Shown piece after piece: positions 8,249 through 17,296 of a stretch of 37,305 nt of DNA (its first letter is position 1; each line of letters opens with the position of its first letter). The DNA comes from Bacillota bacterium (lineage in GTDB: Bacteria > Bacillota > Negativicutes > Sporomusales > Sporomusaceae): assembly GCA_017889705.1 (NCBI GenBank), contig JAGGAB010000036.1, positions 1 through 37,305 on the forward strand, written 5' to 3'. A model generated the notes under the pieces. The model did not search any database. It was given only the letters and a program-made list of their open reading frames with translations, and had not been told where the DNA came from. Made by a program: the position numbers and the translations under genes.

Positions 8249-8416
8249 ATGAAGCTTTCTTTGTGGTGTGAGCATGAGGAGAAAACCTCCAAATTTAGTA
8301 CAGTAAAATACAATTTTGACGACAAGGAAGTACAATTAATAGTACAGACCTGGATGTGTCCAATATGCGGGATTCATGGATCGACTACAGAGGTGGCTAA
8401 AAGGGCAGCAGGTTAA
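8249..8416 (+). CDS. Small cysteine-containing protein (55 residues), unknown
   Basis: A 55-residue protein starting at ATG 8249 after AAGGGAGG (spacing 7). The in-frame start at 8195 lacks a ribosome site. It has a WCEHEE motif near the N-terminus and WMCPICG near residue 37, so Cys/His ligands at both ends could hold one metal ion in a zinc-ribbon-like fold. No family was recognised. It precedes fhs by 38 bp with no terminator between, so the two are probably co-transcribed. Confidence 0.7.
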   Translation: MKLSLWCEHEEKTSKFSTVKYNFDDKEVQLIVQTWMCPICGIHGSTTEVAKRAAG

Positions 8417-8454
8417 AATTAAACAATTATTTATAGCATATTGGAGGAATACTT

Positions 8455-10122
8455 ATGAAAAGTGATGTTGAAATTGCACAGGAAGCCAAGATGAATCCTA
8501 TCGTTGAGGTGGCTAAGGAATTAATGATTCCTGCCGAAGAATTGGAGCTTTACGGCAATTATAAAGCAAAAGTATCGCTTGCAACGTGGGAACGGATTAA
8601 AGACAGACCTAACGGCAAACTCATTTTGGTTTCTGCTATTAATCCGACTCCTGCCGGTGAAGGTAAAACCACGACAACGGTGGGACTTGGTGATTCTTTG
8701 CGGCGCAAAGGCAAGAAAGTCGTAATTGCTCTTAGAGAACCATCCTTAGGACCTTGTTTTGGTGTTAAAGGCGGTGCCGCTGGCGGCGGCTATGCCCAGG
8801 TTGTACCCATGGAGGATATTAATCTTCACTTTACCGGTGATTTTCACGCTATTACTACCGCGCATAACTTATTGGCTGCCATCATTGACAATCATCTTCA
8901 TCATGGCAATGCCCTTGGCATTGATTCCCGCCGGATTACCTGGAGACGGGTGCTCGATCTTAATGAACGGGCTTTACGGAATATTGTTTGCGGACTTGGC
9001 GGCAAAGCCAATGGTGTGCCGCGGGAAAGCGGGTTTGATATAACGGTGGCCTCGGAGATGATGGCGATTCTCTGTTTGGCTAAAGACTTAGATGATATGA
9101 AGGAAAGAATTGGCCGTATTATTGTTGCCTATACCTATGAAGGTAAACCGGTTACTCCCAATGACCTTAAAGTTACAGGGGCGTTGACACTGCTATTTAA
9201 AGATGCTATAAAGCCTAACCTTGTGCAGACTCTGGAAAAAACCCCTGCGTTTGTTCACGGCGGCCCATTTGCCAATATTGCTCATGGTTGTAATAGTGTA
9301 TCTGCTACAAAATATGCGCTTAAACTGGCTGACTACTGCGTTACTGAGGCCGGTTTCGGTGCTGACTTAGGGGCGGAAAAGTTCCTGGATATTAAGTGCC
9401 GTTTTGCGGGCTTTCAGCCCAGTGCGGTCGTAATTGTGGCTACTGTTCGCGCCCTCAAAATGCATGGCGGTGTTCCCAAAAATGAGTTGTCTGGCGAAAA
9501 CATGGCAGCACTGGAGAAAGGACTTGCCAACCTTACAAAACATATCGAGAACATTCAGCAATTTGGTTTGCCGGCAGTAGTAGCAATCAATGCGTTCCCT
9601 ACAGACACTGCCGAAGAGCTGCGTTTTGTTGAAGAAAAATGTAATGCACTGGGGGCCGAGGTGGCGCTATCTGAGGTATGGGCTAAAGGTAGTTTAGGTG
9701 GACAGGTATTGGCGGAAAAAGTACTGGCCGCCTGTGAAAAGCCTAATAGCTTTACCTTTGCGTATGATGAAAAAGCCCCCATAAAAGACAAAATTGCGGC
9801 TATTGCTACCAAAATTTATGGTGCTGACGGCGTTAACTATTCTACTGCCGCAGAGAAAATGATTAAGGAACTGACAGTTCTGGGCTTTGATAAGACCCCG
9901 ATTTGTATGGCAAAAACCCAGTATTCCCTGAGTGATGATATGAGTAAAATGGGACGGCCAACTGGCTTTACTGTCACTGTTCGTGAAATAAGAGTAGCCG
10001 CCGGCGCAGGTTTCTTAGTAGCCATTACCGGCGATATTATGACCATGCCCGGACTGCCCAAAGAACCTTCCGCTATTAAGATGGATATTGATAATAATGG
10101 TAAGATTATGGGATTGTTTTAG
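8455..10122 (+). CDS. fhs: Formate--tetrahydrofolate ligase
   Basis: Full-length 555-residue enzyme that makes 10-formyl-THF from formate, THF and ATP. It is the entry step of the methyl branch of the Wood-Ljungdahl pathway in acetogens and supplies one-carbon units elsewhere. The nucleotide-binding motif [16 protein letters not shown] is at residues 65-80. [23 protein letters not shown] and [13 protein letters not shown] are the standard family blocks, and the C-terminus ends GKIMGLF as usual. Start ATG 8455 follows TTGGAGG. No other folate-pathway gene (folD, metF, fchA) is adjacent; instead it is flanked by two small unknown genes. In an anaerobe this gene alone does not prove acetogenesis. 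Confidence 0.98.
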   Translation: MKSDVEIAQEAKMNPIVEVAKELMIPAEELELYGNYKAKVSLATWERIKDRPNGKLILVSAINPTPAGEGKTTTTVGLGDSLRRKGKKVVIALREPSLGPCFGVKGGAAGGGYAQVVPMEDINLHFTGDFHAITTAHNLLAAIIDNHLHHGNALGIDSRRITWRRVLDLNERALRNIVCGLGGKANGVPRESGFDITVASEMMAILCLAKDLDDMKERIGRIIVAYTYEGKPVTPNDLKVTGALTLLFKDAIKPNLVQTLEKTPAFVHGGPFANIAHGCNSVSATKYALKLADYCVTEAGFGADLGAEKFLDIKCRFAGFQPSAVVIVATVRALKMHGGVPKNELSGENMAALEKGLANLTKHIENIQQFGLPAVVAINAFPTDTAEELRFVEEKCNALGAEVALSEVWAKGSLGGQVLAEKVLAACEKPNSFTFAYDEKAPIKDKIAAIATKIYGADGVNYSTAAEKMIKELTVLGFDKTPICMAKTQYSLSDDMSKMGRPTGFTVTVREIRVAAGAGFLVAITGDIMTMPGLPKEPSAIKMDIDNNGKIMGLF

Positions 10123-10176
10123 CCTTCTGCGGCATACACAATTTTGGGCGTTATTTTTCACCAGAGGAGGCTGAAT

Positions 10177-10473
10177 ATGCAAGGTGACAGTATAAGCAAA
10201 GCACAATGGGAAGTGAATCTGGAAAAAGAAGTTATGCAGAGGTCTGGAGTTATGATTTTTGATGAAGCAAACAATGTACAGGCCAATGGCGGAACTCCTG
10301 TCTGTGTTGAATTGCAACAGCTTGCAGAAAGTATTGAACTGGTTTATGGAAAAATAGGCGCTCTTGACAATGACGCTCCTGATGTAGCGCAGATAATTGA
10401 ACAGATAACTGCAATCGCAAAAGAAATTATTGTGCTAGTAGAATATGAAATACCTACCATGAAGAAAATGTAG
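10177..10473 (+). CDS. Unrecognised small protein (98 residues) downstream of fhs
   Basis: A 98-residue protein starting at ATG 10177 after AGAGGAGG; the upstream TTG at 10144 has no ribosome site. It is mostly helical in appearance, with heptad-like stretches (ELQQLAESIELVYGKI and QIIEQITAIAKEIIVLVEYEI). There is no signal peptide, membrane segment or catalytic motif. It is probably co-transcribed with fhs (54-bp gap) and is closed by a strong terminator at 10534. No family was recognised; a role linked to one-carbon metabolism is only a guess from position. Confidence 0.7.
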   Translation: MQGDSISKAQWEVNLEKEVMQRSGVMIFDEANNVQANGGTPVCVELQQLAESIELVYGKIGALDNDAPDVAQIIEQITAIAKEIIVLVEYEIPTMKKM

Positions 10474-10533
10474 ATGCTCCCTAAACCACAGCATGAGACT
10501 TGTTTGGTATACTAAAAAAAGGAAGACCAATAT

Positions 10534-10573
10534 AAAGAACCAGGAGGCCAAGGTTAGCCTTCCTGGTTCTTTT
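10534..10573 (+). terminator. Intrinsic terminator after the fhs operon
   Basis: Stem AAAGAACCAGGA (10534-10545) plus GGC pairs with GCC and TCCTGGTTCTTT (10562-10573) with one bulged base. The arm AAAGAACCAGGA is identical to bases 5467-5478 of the sensor-kinase leader terminator. Confidence 0.85.
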
Positions 10574-10623
10574 GCAACTGTTGACGACTCCTTTATTGAA
10601 AATATAAATTTTGTACCAGAAAA

Positions 10624-10698
10624 GATTTAATAACACAAAGGGATTTAATAACATGTTGCAGCAAAAAGCTGTATAATATATAATATATTATATATTAT
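10624..10698 (+). promoter_or_regulatory. Repeat-rich control region before the molybdoenzyme operon
   Basis: GATTTAATAACA occurs twice as a direct repeat at 10624-10635 and 10642-10653 (period 18). A perfect 26-bp A+T palindrome spans 10673-10698 (half-site ATAATATATAATA). TATAAT at 10672-10677 could be the -10 and overlaps the palindrome. The -35 (TAACAT, 10649-10654) is poor and lies inside the second repeat, as expected for an activator-dependent promoter. No clear FNR box was seen. Confidence 0.5.
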
Positions 10699-10712
10699 GA
10701 GAGGGAATTATC

Positions 10713-10814
10713 GTGAATGGTAAGATGCTATTTGGTGAGGGATGCAGTATATTGTGGTATATGCGCCAACCAATGTACATAAGCAGCTATAACTGTTTAC
10801 GGCACATTCATTAA
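10713..10814 (+). CDS. Putative 33-residue leader peptide before the chaperone gene
   Basis: GTG 10713 lies 7 nt after AGAGGG and opens a frame of 33 codons that ends at TAA 10812-10814. That stop codon overlaps the TAAGGAG ribosome site of the next gene. The peptide begins MNGKMLFGEGCSILWYM and has two cysteines but no known motif. The stop/ribosome-site overlap suggests translational coupling to the TorD-like gene. It may instead be chance, since it is too short for statistical support. Confidence 0.4.
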   Translation: MNGKMLFGEGCSILWYMRQPMYISSYNCLRHIH

Positions 10815-10824
10815 GGAGTAAAAA

Positions 10825-11544
10825 ATGCACAAACCAGAAGATGTTTTTGCAAGCATCTGTCCTTTACTCGAAGTACGGCTGTTCCTATACGATATTGTAC
10901 GATGTACTTTTATGCATGAACCAACAAAAGCCTATCTTGACAACCTGCAAAAGACTGTCACGGTGGAGTTTCCTTTTCAGCAAGAAAGTGAATATATTGA
11001 CGAAGGTGTAAAACAAGTAACGGCTTTTATGGCAAAGCATGATGTATTGAGTGAGTGTGTTTTCGATAGTTTACACTGGGATTATACGCGGCTTTTTATC
11101 GGTCCTTATGAACTGCCAGCCCCGCCATGGGAATCAGTATATTGTAATGAAGAACGTCTTCTCTTTCAGAAAGAAACTCGTGAAGTAAGAAAGGCGTATT
11201 TAAAATATGCTTTTTTACCTGTTGAATTTGATAGCGAGGCCGATGACCATCTTGGGCTAGAGTTAGATTTTATGTTTCGGCTTAATTCTTTGGCCATAGA
11301 AGCGGTTGAGCAGAAAAACCTGAAAGTGCTAAAGCAAATCCTTGCAGATCAAAAGCTTTTCCTTGAAGATCATCTAATGAAGTGGGTTCCAGCCTTGTGT
11401 AATGATATTATCAAGAGTGCCCACACAGAATTTTATCAAGGAATGGCGAAGATTTTGCATGGATTTTTAATTTTAGAACTAAAAGCAATGGCTGAGCTTT
11501 TAGGAATAGTCCATTGTGGGGAGGAGAACAATGAGTTTAATTGA
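10825..11544 (+). CDS. TorD/DmsD-family molybdoenzyme chaperone
   Basis: A 239-residue all-helical protein of the TorD family, cytoplasmic chaperones that bind the Tat signal of a partner molybdoenzyme and hold it for cofactor loading. Supporting features are the length, the helical pattern, the LHWDYTRLFIGPYELPAPPWESVY block (the W-x-DYTRLFIGP-PAPPWESVY signature of the family) and the position directly before a Tat-signal DmsA-like gene, whose ATG lies 14 bp before this gene's end. ATG 10825 follows AAGGAG. The gene is the first large one of the operon. Confidence 0.88.
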   Translation: MHKPEDVFASICPLLEVRLFLYDIVRCTFMHEPTKAYLDNLQKTVTVEFPFQQESEYIDEGVKQVTAFMAKHDVLSECVFDSLHWDYTRLFIGPYELPAPPWESVYCNEERLLFQKETREVRKAYLKYAFLPVEFDSEADDHLGLELDFMFRLNSLAIEAVEQKNLKVLKQILADQKLFLEDHLMKWVPALCNDIIKSAHTEFYQGMAKILHGFLILELKAMAELLGIVHCGEENNEFN

Positions 11545-14086
11545 GAAAGCGAAAGGCTATATGATAAGCCGAAGGTCCTTTCTAAAGGGCACAGCAACAT
11601 TAGCAGCTGGAGCAACTGCTGCCTCGATTCTGCCGGGGTGTGGATTGCAAAAAGTGAGCTCTGACAGGCTGGAAGAGCTGGCCAAAAAAGAAGGCGAATG
11701 GATTACCGCCGCATGCTGGCATAACTGTGGCGGACGCTGCCTAAACAAGGCATATGTGGCAGAGGGGGTTGTAATTCGGCAAAAAACCGATGATACCCAT
11801 CCAGACAGTCCTGACTATCCGCAGCAAAGGGGGTGTGCTCGCGGACGGTCTCATCGAAAAATGGTGTTAGGTGCAGACCGTTTGAAATACCCTATGAAAC
11901 GCAAAAACTGGGAACCCGGCGGTGGCAAAAAGGAACTTAGGGGTCAGGATCAATGGGTTCGAATATCTTGGGACGAAGCCTTGGATAGTGTTTCCAGTGA
12001 GATCAAGAGAATAAAAACCACCTATGGTAATGCCAGTATATTTGCTTCGGCGGGAGGATCAGGCGGTGATATGGAGCCGCTTCGGCTATTGAATTCTTAT
12101 GGCGGATGTACAACACGGTGGGGCGATGTTTCCTGGGGCGCGTGGCCTGTTGTTTGGCAAAAAGTCACAGGTGTCGCAGGTACTGGAGCGAACGATGGAA
12201 ATGACCGCTTTAGATTACGTGATTCTAAGCTGATCATTCTCTGGGGCGCAAATCCGGCCCAATCAAGCCAGGGAACACCAGCCTTTAACTATATGCAGGC
12301 TAAAAAGGCGGGTACTAAGTTTATTGTTATCGATCCGATCTATTCAGAAACAGTCCAAATTTTAGCAGATGACTGGATACCCATTCGCCCTGCAACAGAT
12401 ACAGCCTTTATCCTGGGCATGGCACATCACATCCTGATAAATAATTTGCTTGATCAAAATTTCTTAGATACATACTGCATCGGTTTTGACGCTGATCACA
12501 TGCCGGAAGGAGCCGACCCTAAAGATAACTTCAAAGATTATGTTTTGGGGACCTATGATGGTACGCCCAAAACTCCCGAATGGGCTGCAAACATTTGCGG
12601 GGTTAGTGCAGATAAAATTCGTCAGTTTGCCCAGGAGTATGCGACCACAAAGCCAGCCGCGATTATTGCAGGCGGGGCACCAGCACGTATTAATAACGGT
12701 GAACATTTGCCGCATGCGATGCTGACTCTGGGTTTGATGACAGGAAATGTCGGGATTCCGGGAGCAGGAGTCAGTCCGAATATGCACAATCGTGCTACCT
12801 ACGCAGGGCCAATTTTGGTCAAGCCAGGCAGCAGTGGACTTCCTGCGATTGCAAACCCGATTGCCAAAAGCCGCATCAATAGCGGCGAAATGTGGGATGC
12901 CGTAATAACCGGCAAATACACGGAAAGCCAAGGGGTTCAGAAAAATATCAATATCCAGATGGTTTGGAATTGGTTTGGAAACACTCTAAATCAGAGAGCT
13001 GGAACGACACGGGGAATAGAAGCTCACCGTAAGGTGGAATTTGCTCTCGCGCAGAATCTGTTTCTCTCAACTGATGCCAAATATTCAGATGTTGTGTTGC
13101 CGGTCACTTCACAATGGGAGAGGGGTGGCGGGTTATCGACCGGAAATCGAGAAATTTTGATTTATTTCCGGCAAATTATCAAGCCGCTATATGAAGCAAA
13201 AAGTGATATGTGGATTGTTACCGAACTGGCTAAACGCCTTGGTATTGATCCGGCGAAAGCCATTCAGCCAATTTCTGAAGAGCAGCAGCTATTCAATCAG
13301 ATTGCAGGTGCTACGGTGATGAAGGCAGATGGGTCTGGTTACGAAAAATTAGTCAGTTTGACGGCGGAAGATATAAAGGAATTGGGTGCACAAGGTAATA
13401 CCCAAACAGGACGTATTACTTATAAAGAATTTAAGGAAAAAGGGATATATCAAATTCCTAGATCGCGCGGCGACAAGTTTGAATTTACCAGTTTTCAGGA
13501 TTATCTTGCCGATCCGGTTAACAAAAAATTGCGTACTGCCAGTGGTAAATTTGAAATTTATTGTGATGCTCTTGCTAAAGGGATTGAAAAGGTTGGCTTT
13601 TCAACGAAGTCACCGATACCCAAATATGAACCTTCGAGAGAAGGCTATGAAGATAGTCTTAAGGATGAATATCCCTTCCAGGTTATTACTATTCACTATT
13701 TTAGACGCTCTCATTCCACGCTGGATAATGTAGGCTGGTTGCGGGAAGCTTTTCCGCAAGAGCTGCGGATAAATGCCGGCGATGCGAAAAAATTAGGTAT
13801 CAAAACCAATGACATCATTAAAGTCTCCAGTCGACATGGAGCCGTCATCCGTCCAGCCTATGTTACTCAATGTATTATGCCTGGTGTCATCTCCTTGGGA
13901 CAAGGCGCCTGGGCTGAGCTTGATGAGCAGGCAGGAGTAGATAAAGCAGGGTGTACTGGGATTCTTAACGGGCATATCGCTACAGGGCAAGGACATACCG
14001 GATATAATTCCTGTAATGTCAAAATTGAGAAATACAATAAGCCGCTTGCGCCTGATGTGAAATGGCCCCAACGAATCATTTTTTAA
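11531..14086 (+). CDS. dmsA: DMSO-reductase-family molybdopterin catalytic subunit (DmsA-like)
   Basis: An 851-residue catalytic subunit. The N-terminus has a Tat signal (SRRSFLKG, R14-R15, then a hydrophobic stretch ending LPGC at C37, a possible lipid-attachment site). A [4Fe-4S] site is formed by C62, C66, C70 and C102. The molybdenum ligand is probably S201 in GDVS, as in the DmsA group. Large Mo-bis-PGD blocks follow, including IIAGGAPARINNGE and VVLPVTSQWERGG, and the C-terminal cofactor domain ends with GHTGYNSCNVKI. Start: the longer frame begins at GTG 11516, but GAGGAG before ATG 11531 decides the start. It works with the electron-transfer and membrane subunits that follow. The substrate (DMSO, TMAO, another S- or N-oxide or an inorganic oxyanion) cannot be read from sequence. 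Confidence 0.92.
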   Translation: MSLIEKAKGYMISRRSFLKGTATLAAGATAASILPGCGLQKVSSDRLEELAKKEGEWITAACWHNCGGRCLNKAYVAEGVVIRQKTDDTHPDSPDYPQQRGCARGRSHRKMVLGADRLKYPMKRKNWEPGGGKKELRGQDQWVRISWDEALDSVSSEIKRIKTTYGNASIFASAGGSGGDMEPLRLLNSYGGCTTRWGDVSWGAWPVVWQKVTGVAGTGANDGNDRFRLRDSKLIILWGANPAQSSQGTPAFNYMQAKKAGTKFIVIDPIYSETVQILADDWIPIRPATDTAFILGMAHHILINNLLDQNFLDTYCIGFDADHMPEGADPKDNFKDYVLGTYDGTPKTPEWAANICGVSADKIRQFAQEYATTKPAAIIAGGAPARINNGEHLPHAMLTLGLMTGNVGIPGAGVSPNMHNRATYAGPILVKPGSSGLPAIANPIAKSRINSGEMWDAVITGKYTESQGVQKNINIQMVWNWFGNTLNQRAGTTRGIEAHRKVEFALAQNLFLSTDAKYSDVVLPVTSQWERGGGLSTGNREILIYFRQIIKPLYEAKSDMWIVTELAKRLGIDPAKAIQPISEEQQLFNQIAGATVMKADGSGYEKLVSLTAEDIKELGAQGNTQTGRITYKEFKEKGIYQIPRSRGDKFEFTSFQDYLADPVNKKLRTASGKFEIYCDALAKGIEKVGFSTKSPIPKYEPSREGYEDSLKDEYPFQVITIHYFRRSHSTLDNVGWLREAFPQELRINAGDAKKLGIKTNDIIKVSSRHGAVIRPAYVTQCIMPGVISLGQGAWAELDEQAGVDKAGCTGILNGHIATGQGHTGYNSCNVKIEKYNKPLAPDVKWPQRIIF

Positions 14087-14100
14087 GGATGTGAAAGAAA

Positions 14101-14652
14101 ATGGCACAACTAGGATTCTATTATGATATGACTGCATGCACCGGCTGTAAGGCCTGTCAAATTGCTTGTAACGATAAAAATGATTTAGAAGTGGGTGCGC
14201 TATTTCGCAAAGTATATAATTTCGAAGGCGGCGAGTTTCCAAAACCTTGGGCGTTTAAATTGTCTATCTCCTGCAATCATTGTGCAAACCCCAAATGTGT
14301 GGAGAACTGCCCAACCGGTGCGTTATACAAAAGAGAAAAAGACGGTATTGTTATGCATGACCGCGAAAAGTGTATTGGCTGCCGCCTGTGCACCTGGTCC
14401 TGCCCCTATGGAGCACCGCAATATATTGAAAAGCTTGGCAAAGTAGGCAAATGTACCTTATGTGCCGACCTTTTGGATAAAGGAGAAGAGCCGGTATGTG
14501 TTACGGCTTGTCAAATGCGGGTGCTGCACTTTGGCGATATTGAAGAGTTGCGCAAAAAATATGGAAATACAGCAGATATTAAACCCTTGCCGGATTCAGG
14601 AATTACTCATCCGTCTCTGACGATTACCCCCAAAAAGGAAGCCGTGAAGTAA
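14101..14652 (+). CDS. dmsB: Four-cluster ferredoxin subunit (DmsB-like)
   Basis: A 183-residue iron-sulfur subunit with sixteen cluster cysteines: C13/16/19/23, C58/61/66/70, C91/94/97/101 and C118/121/133/137. This four-[4Fe-4S] arrangement is that of DmsB/NrfC/PhsB subunits, which pass electrons from the membrane anchor to the molybdenum subunit. It has no Tat signal of its own and should be exported as a complex with the DmsA-like partner. It starts at ATG 14101, 14 bp after the catalytic gene. Confidence 0.94.
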   Translation: MAQLGFYYDMTACTGCKACQIACNDKNDLEVGALFRKVYNFEGGEFPKPWAFKLSISCNHCANPKCVENCPTGALYKREKDGIVMHDREKCIGCRLCTWSCPYGAPQYIEKLGKVGKCTLCADLLDKGEEPVCVTACQMRVLHFGDIEELRKKYGNTADIKPLPDSGITHPSLTITPKKEAVK

Positions 14653-14694
14653 AAAATATCTTTCCTTGAAATAATGAAAGGAGGCCAAAAGTTA

Positions 14695-15567
14695 ATGTTT
14701 TCTGAAGAATGGCCTTTAATAATGTTCACATTTGCAGGTCAATTAGCGATTGGCAGCTTTATTATGCTTGCAATAGTTCGGTTTTCATTGAGTAAACAAG
14801 ATGCCGCAATGGCTGCTAAATTAACCGACAAGGGGCTAATGGCCGTGGGAGCCGTTATGGCTGTTGCCTCACTCCTACCGATATTCCATTTAGGAAGTCC
14901 GGCGGGAGCGTATCGTTCCATTTTCAATTTGGGTTCGTCCTGGTTAAGCCGTGAATCAATAACAACAGGAGCATTTTTTGGTTGCTGGTTTTTGAGCTTT
15001 ATTGCCTATCAATGGAAGAAAGCAAGCGGTATTTTTGCCGGGGTTACATCCCTGGTTGGTTTAGTGGCTGTCCTTAGTATGGCCAATGTTTACGTCCATT
15101 CGATTCGCCCGGCATGGATGCATGTTAATACATATCTTGCTTTTTTTGGTACAACTTTTGCATTGGGAAGTGTAGGGGCCCTGGTATCCATAATTTATGG
15201 AGCAAGGGAAGAACAACTCACTGCAGCCGTTGTTGGACAATTGAAGAAGATAAGTTTTATTGCCGGAATGGCAGTTATTCTGCCGCTGTTGTTCTTCCCT
15301 GTTTTCCTTAACAGTCTTGCTCAGGGTAATGCAGCAGCTCAACTTTCTGCCCAGTTGCTGACAGAAAAGTATATACTACCCCTGGTAGTGCGTGGAGTAC
15401 TGCCGCTGGCGGGAGTAGGGCTTGTTTGTTACGCTGCCTGGAAGGACAGGCTGGCAGTACTGCCCAAATGGGTTTATATGGCCTTTGTACTGGTGATGAT
15501 CGGAGAATTTATGGGACGGGTTATATTTTACGGCTCAGCAGTTAGCACTGCAATTGGCTTAAATTAG
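14695..15567 (+). CDS. dmsC: Membrane anchor subunit (DmsC-like)
   Basis: A 290-residue integral membrane protein with about eight hydrophobic segments (for example MFTFAGQLAIGSFIMLAIV near the N-terminus and LVVRGVLPLAGVGLVCYAAW near the C-terminus). Length and position match the DmsC family, which oxidises menaquinol and anchors the DmsAB pair. Start: a longer frame begins at 14674, but AAAGGAGG lies inside that extension, 10 nt before ATG 14695, so 14695 is preferred. A 15-bp hairpin follows 13 bp after the stop codon. Confidence 0.92.
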   Translation: MFSEEWPLIMFTFAGQLAIGSFIMLAIVRFSLSKQDAAMAAKLTDKGLMAVGAVMAVASLLPIFHLGSPAGAYRSIFNLGSSWLSRESITTGAFFGCWFLSFIAYQWKKASGIFAGVTSLVGLVAVLSMANVYVHSIRPAWMHVNTYLAFFGTTFALGSVGALVSIIYGAREEQLTAAVVGQLKKISFIAGMAVILPLLFFPVFLNSLAQGNAAAQLSAQLLTEKYILPLVVRGVLPLAGVGLVCYAAWKDRLAVLPKWVYMAFVLVMIGEFMGRVIFYGSAVSTAIGLN

Positions 15568-15579
15568 ACGGAAGAGAAT

Positions 15580-15621
15580 AAATGAAAGGCTCCCAAGAGG
15601 TTTCAGGGGAGCCTTTCATTT
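15580..15621 (+). terminator. Hairpin between dmsC and the radical SAM gene
   Basis: Perfect 15-bp stem AAATGAAAGGCTCCC (15580-15594) / GGGAGCCTTTCATTT (15607-15621). The T-run after it is short (TTTTA), so it may be a partial terminator or an mRNA processing/stability element that lowers expression of the downstream genes. Confidence 0.6.
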
Positions 15622-15665
15622 TAAAGCAGCATTCCCCAAGGACATATCTTTGTGAGGAGTCAGGC

Positions 15666-16985
15666 ATGTTAATTGAAATCAATGAGAAGCGAGTGCCATT
15701 CATTAAAAACGCAGTATTTCGACAATACGTAGAAATTTATGTACATATCTATCAGCGCTTTTTCGCTCAATTAAAAAGTGATGGTATTGAGGTGGCACCT
15801 GAGACTTGTACAGATATTACAGAAAAATGCCATAAGCTTGCAGCTAAGGGCGCGAATGTGGAGAACGATGGGAAAAGCATTTACACTAATTGGCTGTCGC
15901 CGGCTTGTAAAGCCTGCCGTACGGGAATCGGCAGCGTAAGCTTTTTTATCTCGCTTATGTGTCATAAACAGTGCTATTATTGCTTTAATCCCAATCAGGA
16001 AAACTACAAATTTTATGCTAAGCATAAACGAAACTGTATACAAGAGTTAGAGCATATTTACAAGTCAGGACAAAAAATATCGTATCTGGCATTAACAGGC
16101 GGCGAACCACTGTTGCATAAAAAAGAGGCAATAGAATTCCTGCAATACGCCAAGCAGAAATTTCCAGAGGTTCATACCAGAATGTATACAACAGGTGAAC
16201 TCCTTGATGAAAAAACGCTGCAGGCACTAAATAACGCAGGACTAAATGAAATTCGCTTCAGTATAAAACTAGAAGACAGCCGGGAAATGCAAGAGGCAGC
16301 TTATCATAACATTATGGTAGCTAAACCTTATATTCAGGATGTTATGGTAGAAATGCCAGTGATACCAGGAACTTTAGAGCAAATGAAAGAATTATTGATA
16401 CGGTTGGATCAAATGGAAGTCAGGGGCATCAACTTGTTGGAATTTTGTTTTCCATACCATAATACCGCCGAATTTACCAAGCGGTCATTTAAAGTTAAAA
16501 ATCCGCCGTACAAGGTACTTTATGACTATTGGTATGCGGGGGGACTTCCTGTTTTTCACAGTGAACAAGAATGTTTGGATTTGATCGGTTTTGCTTTAGA
16601 GAAGAAGCTCAATATCGGTGTTCATTATTGCTCCTTAGAAAATAAGCATACAGGCCAAGTCTATCAGCAGAATTGTCATCAATCTGTATCTGCATTGGCT
16701 TATCTGTCGCCAAAAGACTATTTCTTTAAAACGGCAAAAGTTTTCGAGTCTGATGTTCCAATCGTTTTGGCTGCATTTAAAAAAGGTAAGGTTTTTTTAT
16801 ATGAATACAACAAGGACTATGACTTTCTGGAGTTTCATATAAAAGAAATCGGCCAGTTAAAAACACTAAATGTAGAGGTTGGCATTTCTTATCAGATAAT
16901 GGAGCGTCGCGAAGACGGAAACTATCTGCGCGAACTAAAAGTTGCTTTAATTGATTGGGATAGATTTGATTTGGATATGGTATAG
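15666..16985 (+). CDS. Radical SAM protein linked to the molybdoenzyme operon
   Basis: A 439-residue radical SAM enzyme with the canonical CHKQCYYC (CxxxCxxC) at about residues 99-106. It is preceded by a CKAC pair (about 81-84) and followed by LTGGEPLLH, the SAM-binding GGE motif. Later cysteines (HYCSLENKH, QQNCHQS) may bind a second cluster. Start choice: a frame starting at ATG 15582 exists, but that codon lies in the hairpin at 15580-15621; GAGGAG precedes ATG 15666 at 7 nt, so 15666 is preferred. The gene lies between dmsC-like and tatA. Its substrate is unknown. A role in maturing or modifying the oxidoreductase or its iron-sulfur partner is inferred from position only. Confidence 0.82.
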   Translation: MLIEINEKRVPFIKNAVFRQYVEIYVHIYQRFFAQLKSDGIEVAPETCTDITEKCHKLAAKGANVENDGKSIYTNWLSPACKACRTGIGSVSFFISLMCHKQCYYCFNPNQENYKFYAKHKRNCIQELEHIYKSGQKISYLALTGGEPLLHKKEAIEFLQYAKQKFPEVHTRMYTTGELLDEKTLQALNNAGLNEIRFSIKLEDSREMQEAAYHNIMVAKPYIQDVMVEMPVIPGTLEQMKELLIRLDQMEVRGINLLEFCFPYHNTAEFTKRSFKVKNPPYKVLYDYWYAGGLPVFHSEQECLDLIGFALEKKLNIGVHYCSLENKHTGQVYQQNCHQSVSALAYLSPKDYFFKTAKVFESDVPIVLAAFKKGKVFLYEYNKDYDFLEFHIKEIGQLKTLNVEVGISYQIMERREDGNYLRELKVALIDWDRFDLDMV

Positions 16986-17038
16986 TTGAAATGGGTGAAT
17001 ACTGTTAACGTAAAATAAAACGCGAGGAGGTTCTGTAA

Positions 17039-17248
17039 ATGTTTAATTTTAGTATGCCAGAACTTATTGTTGTTTTAATTGTTGCTCTTGTTGTATTTGG
17101 TCCGGCAAAACTTCCTGAAATAGGTAGGGCATTCGGTAAAAGCATTAATGAATTTAAGTCTGCCACCAACGATGTAAAAGAAGAAACGCAGAAGACTATT
17201 TACCTGGAGACGCAAGAAAAGCCCGCAGATAAAGACCACGGCAAATAA
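17039..17248 (+). CDS. tatA: Twin-arginine translocase subunit TatA
   Basis: A 69-residue TatA/E protein: a short N-terminus, one membrane helix (PELIVVLIVALVVFGP), the FGPAKLPEIGRAFGKSINEFK hinge and amphipathic helix, and a charged tail. ATG 17039 follows GAGGAGG. No tatC is in the window, so it must work with a TatC encoded elsewhere or supplement the general Tat system. Its location next to a Tat-signal molybdoenzyme suggests a dedicated pore subunit. Confidence 0.95.
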   Translation: MFNFSMPELIVVLIVALVVFGPAKLPEIGRAFGKSINEFKSATNDVKEETQKTIYLETQEKPADKDHGK

Positions 17249-17296
17249 CAATTGCTACCTTTAGGTTTAAGTCCACTGCTGCGAAAGGAAGAAAAA

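Noticed and set aside
10673..10698. FNR or CRP site in the molybdoenzyme promoter
   Set aside because: The palindrome is pure A+T and has no TTGAT-N4-ATCAA or TGTGA-N6-TCACA pattern.
15061..15342. Minus-strand frame opposite dmsC
   Set aside because: Antisense of a membrane segment region, no start signal, not protein-like.
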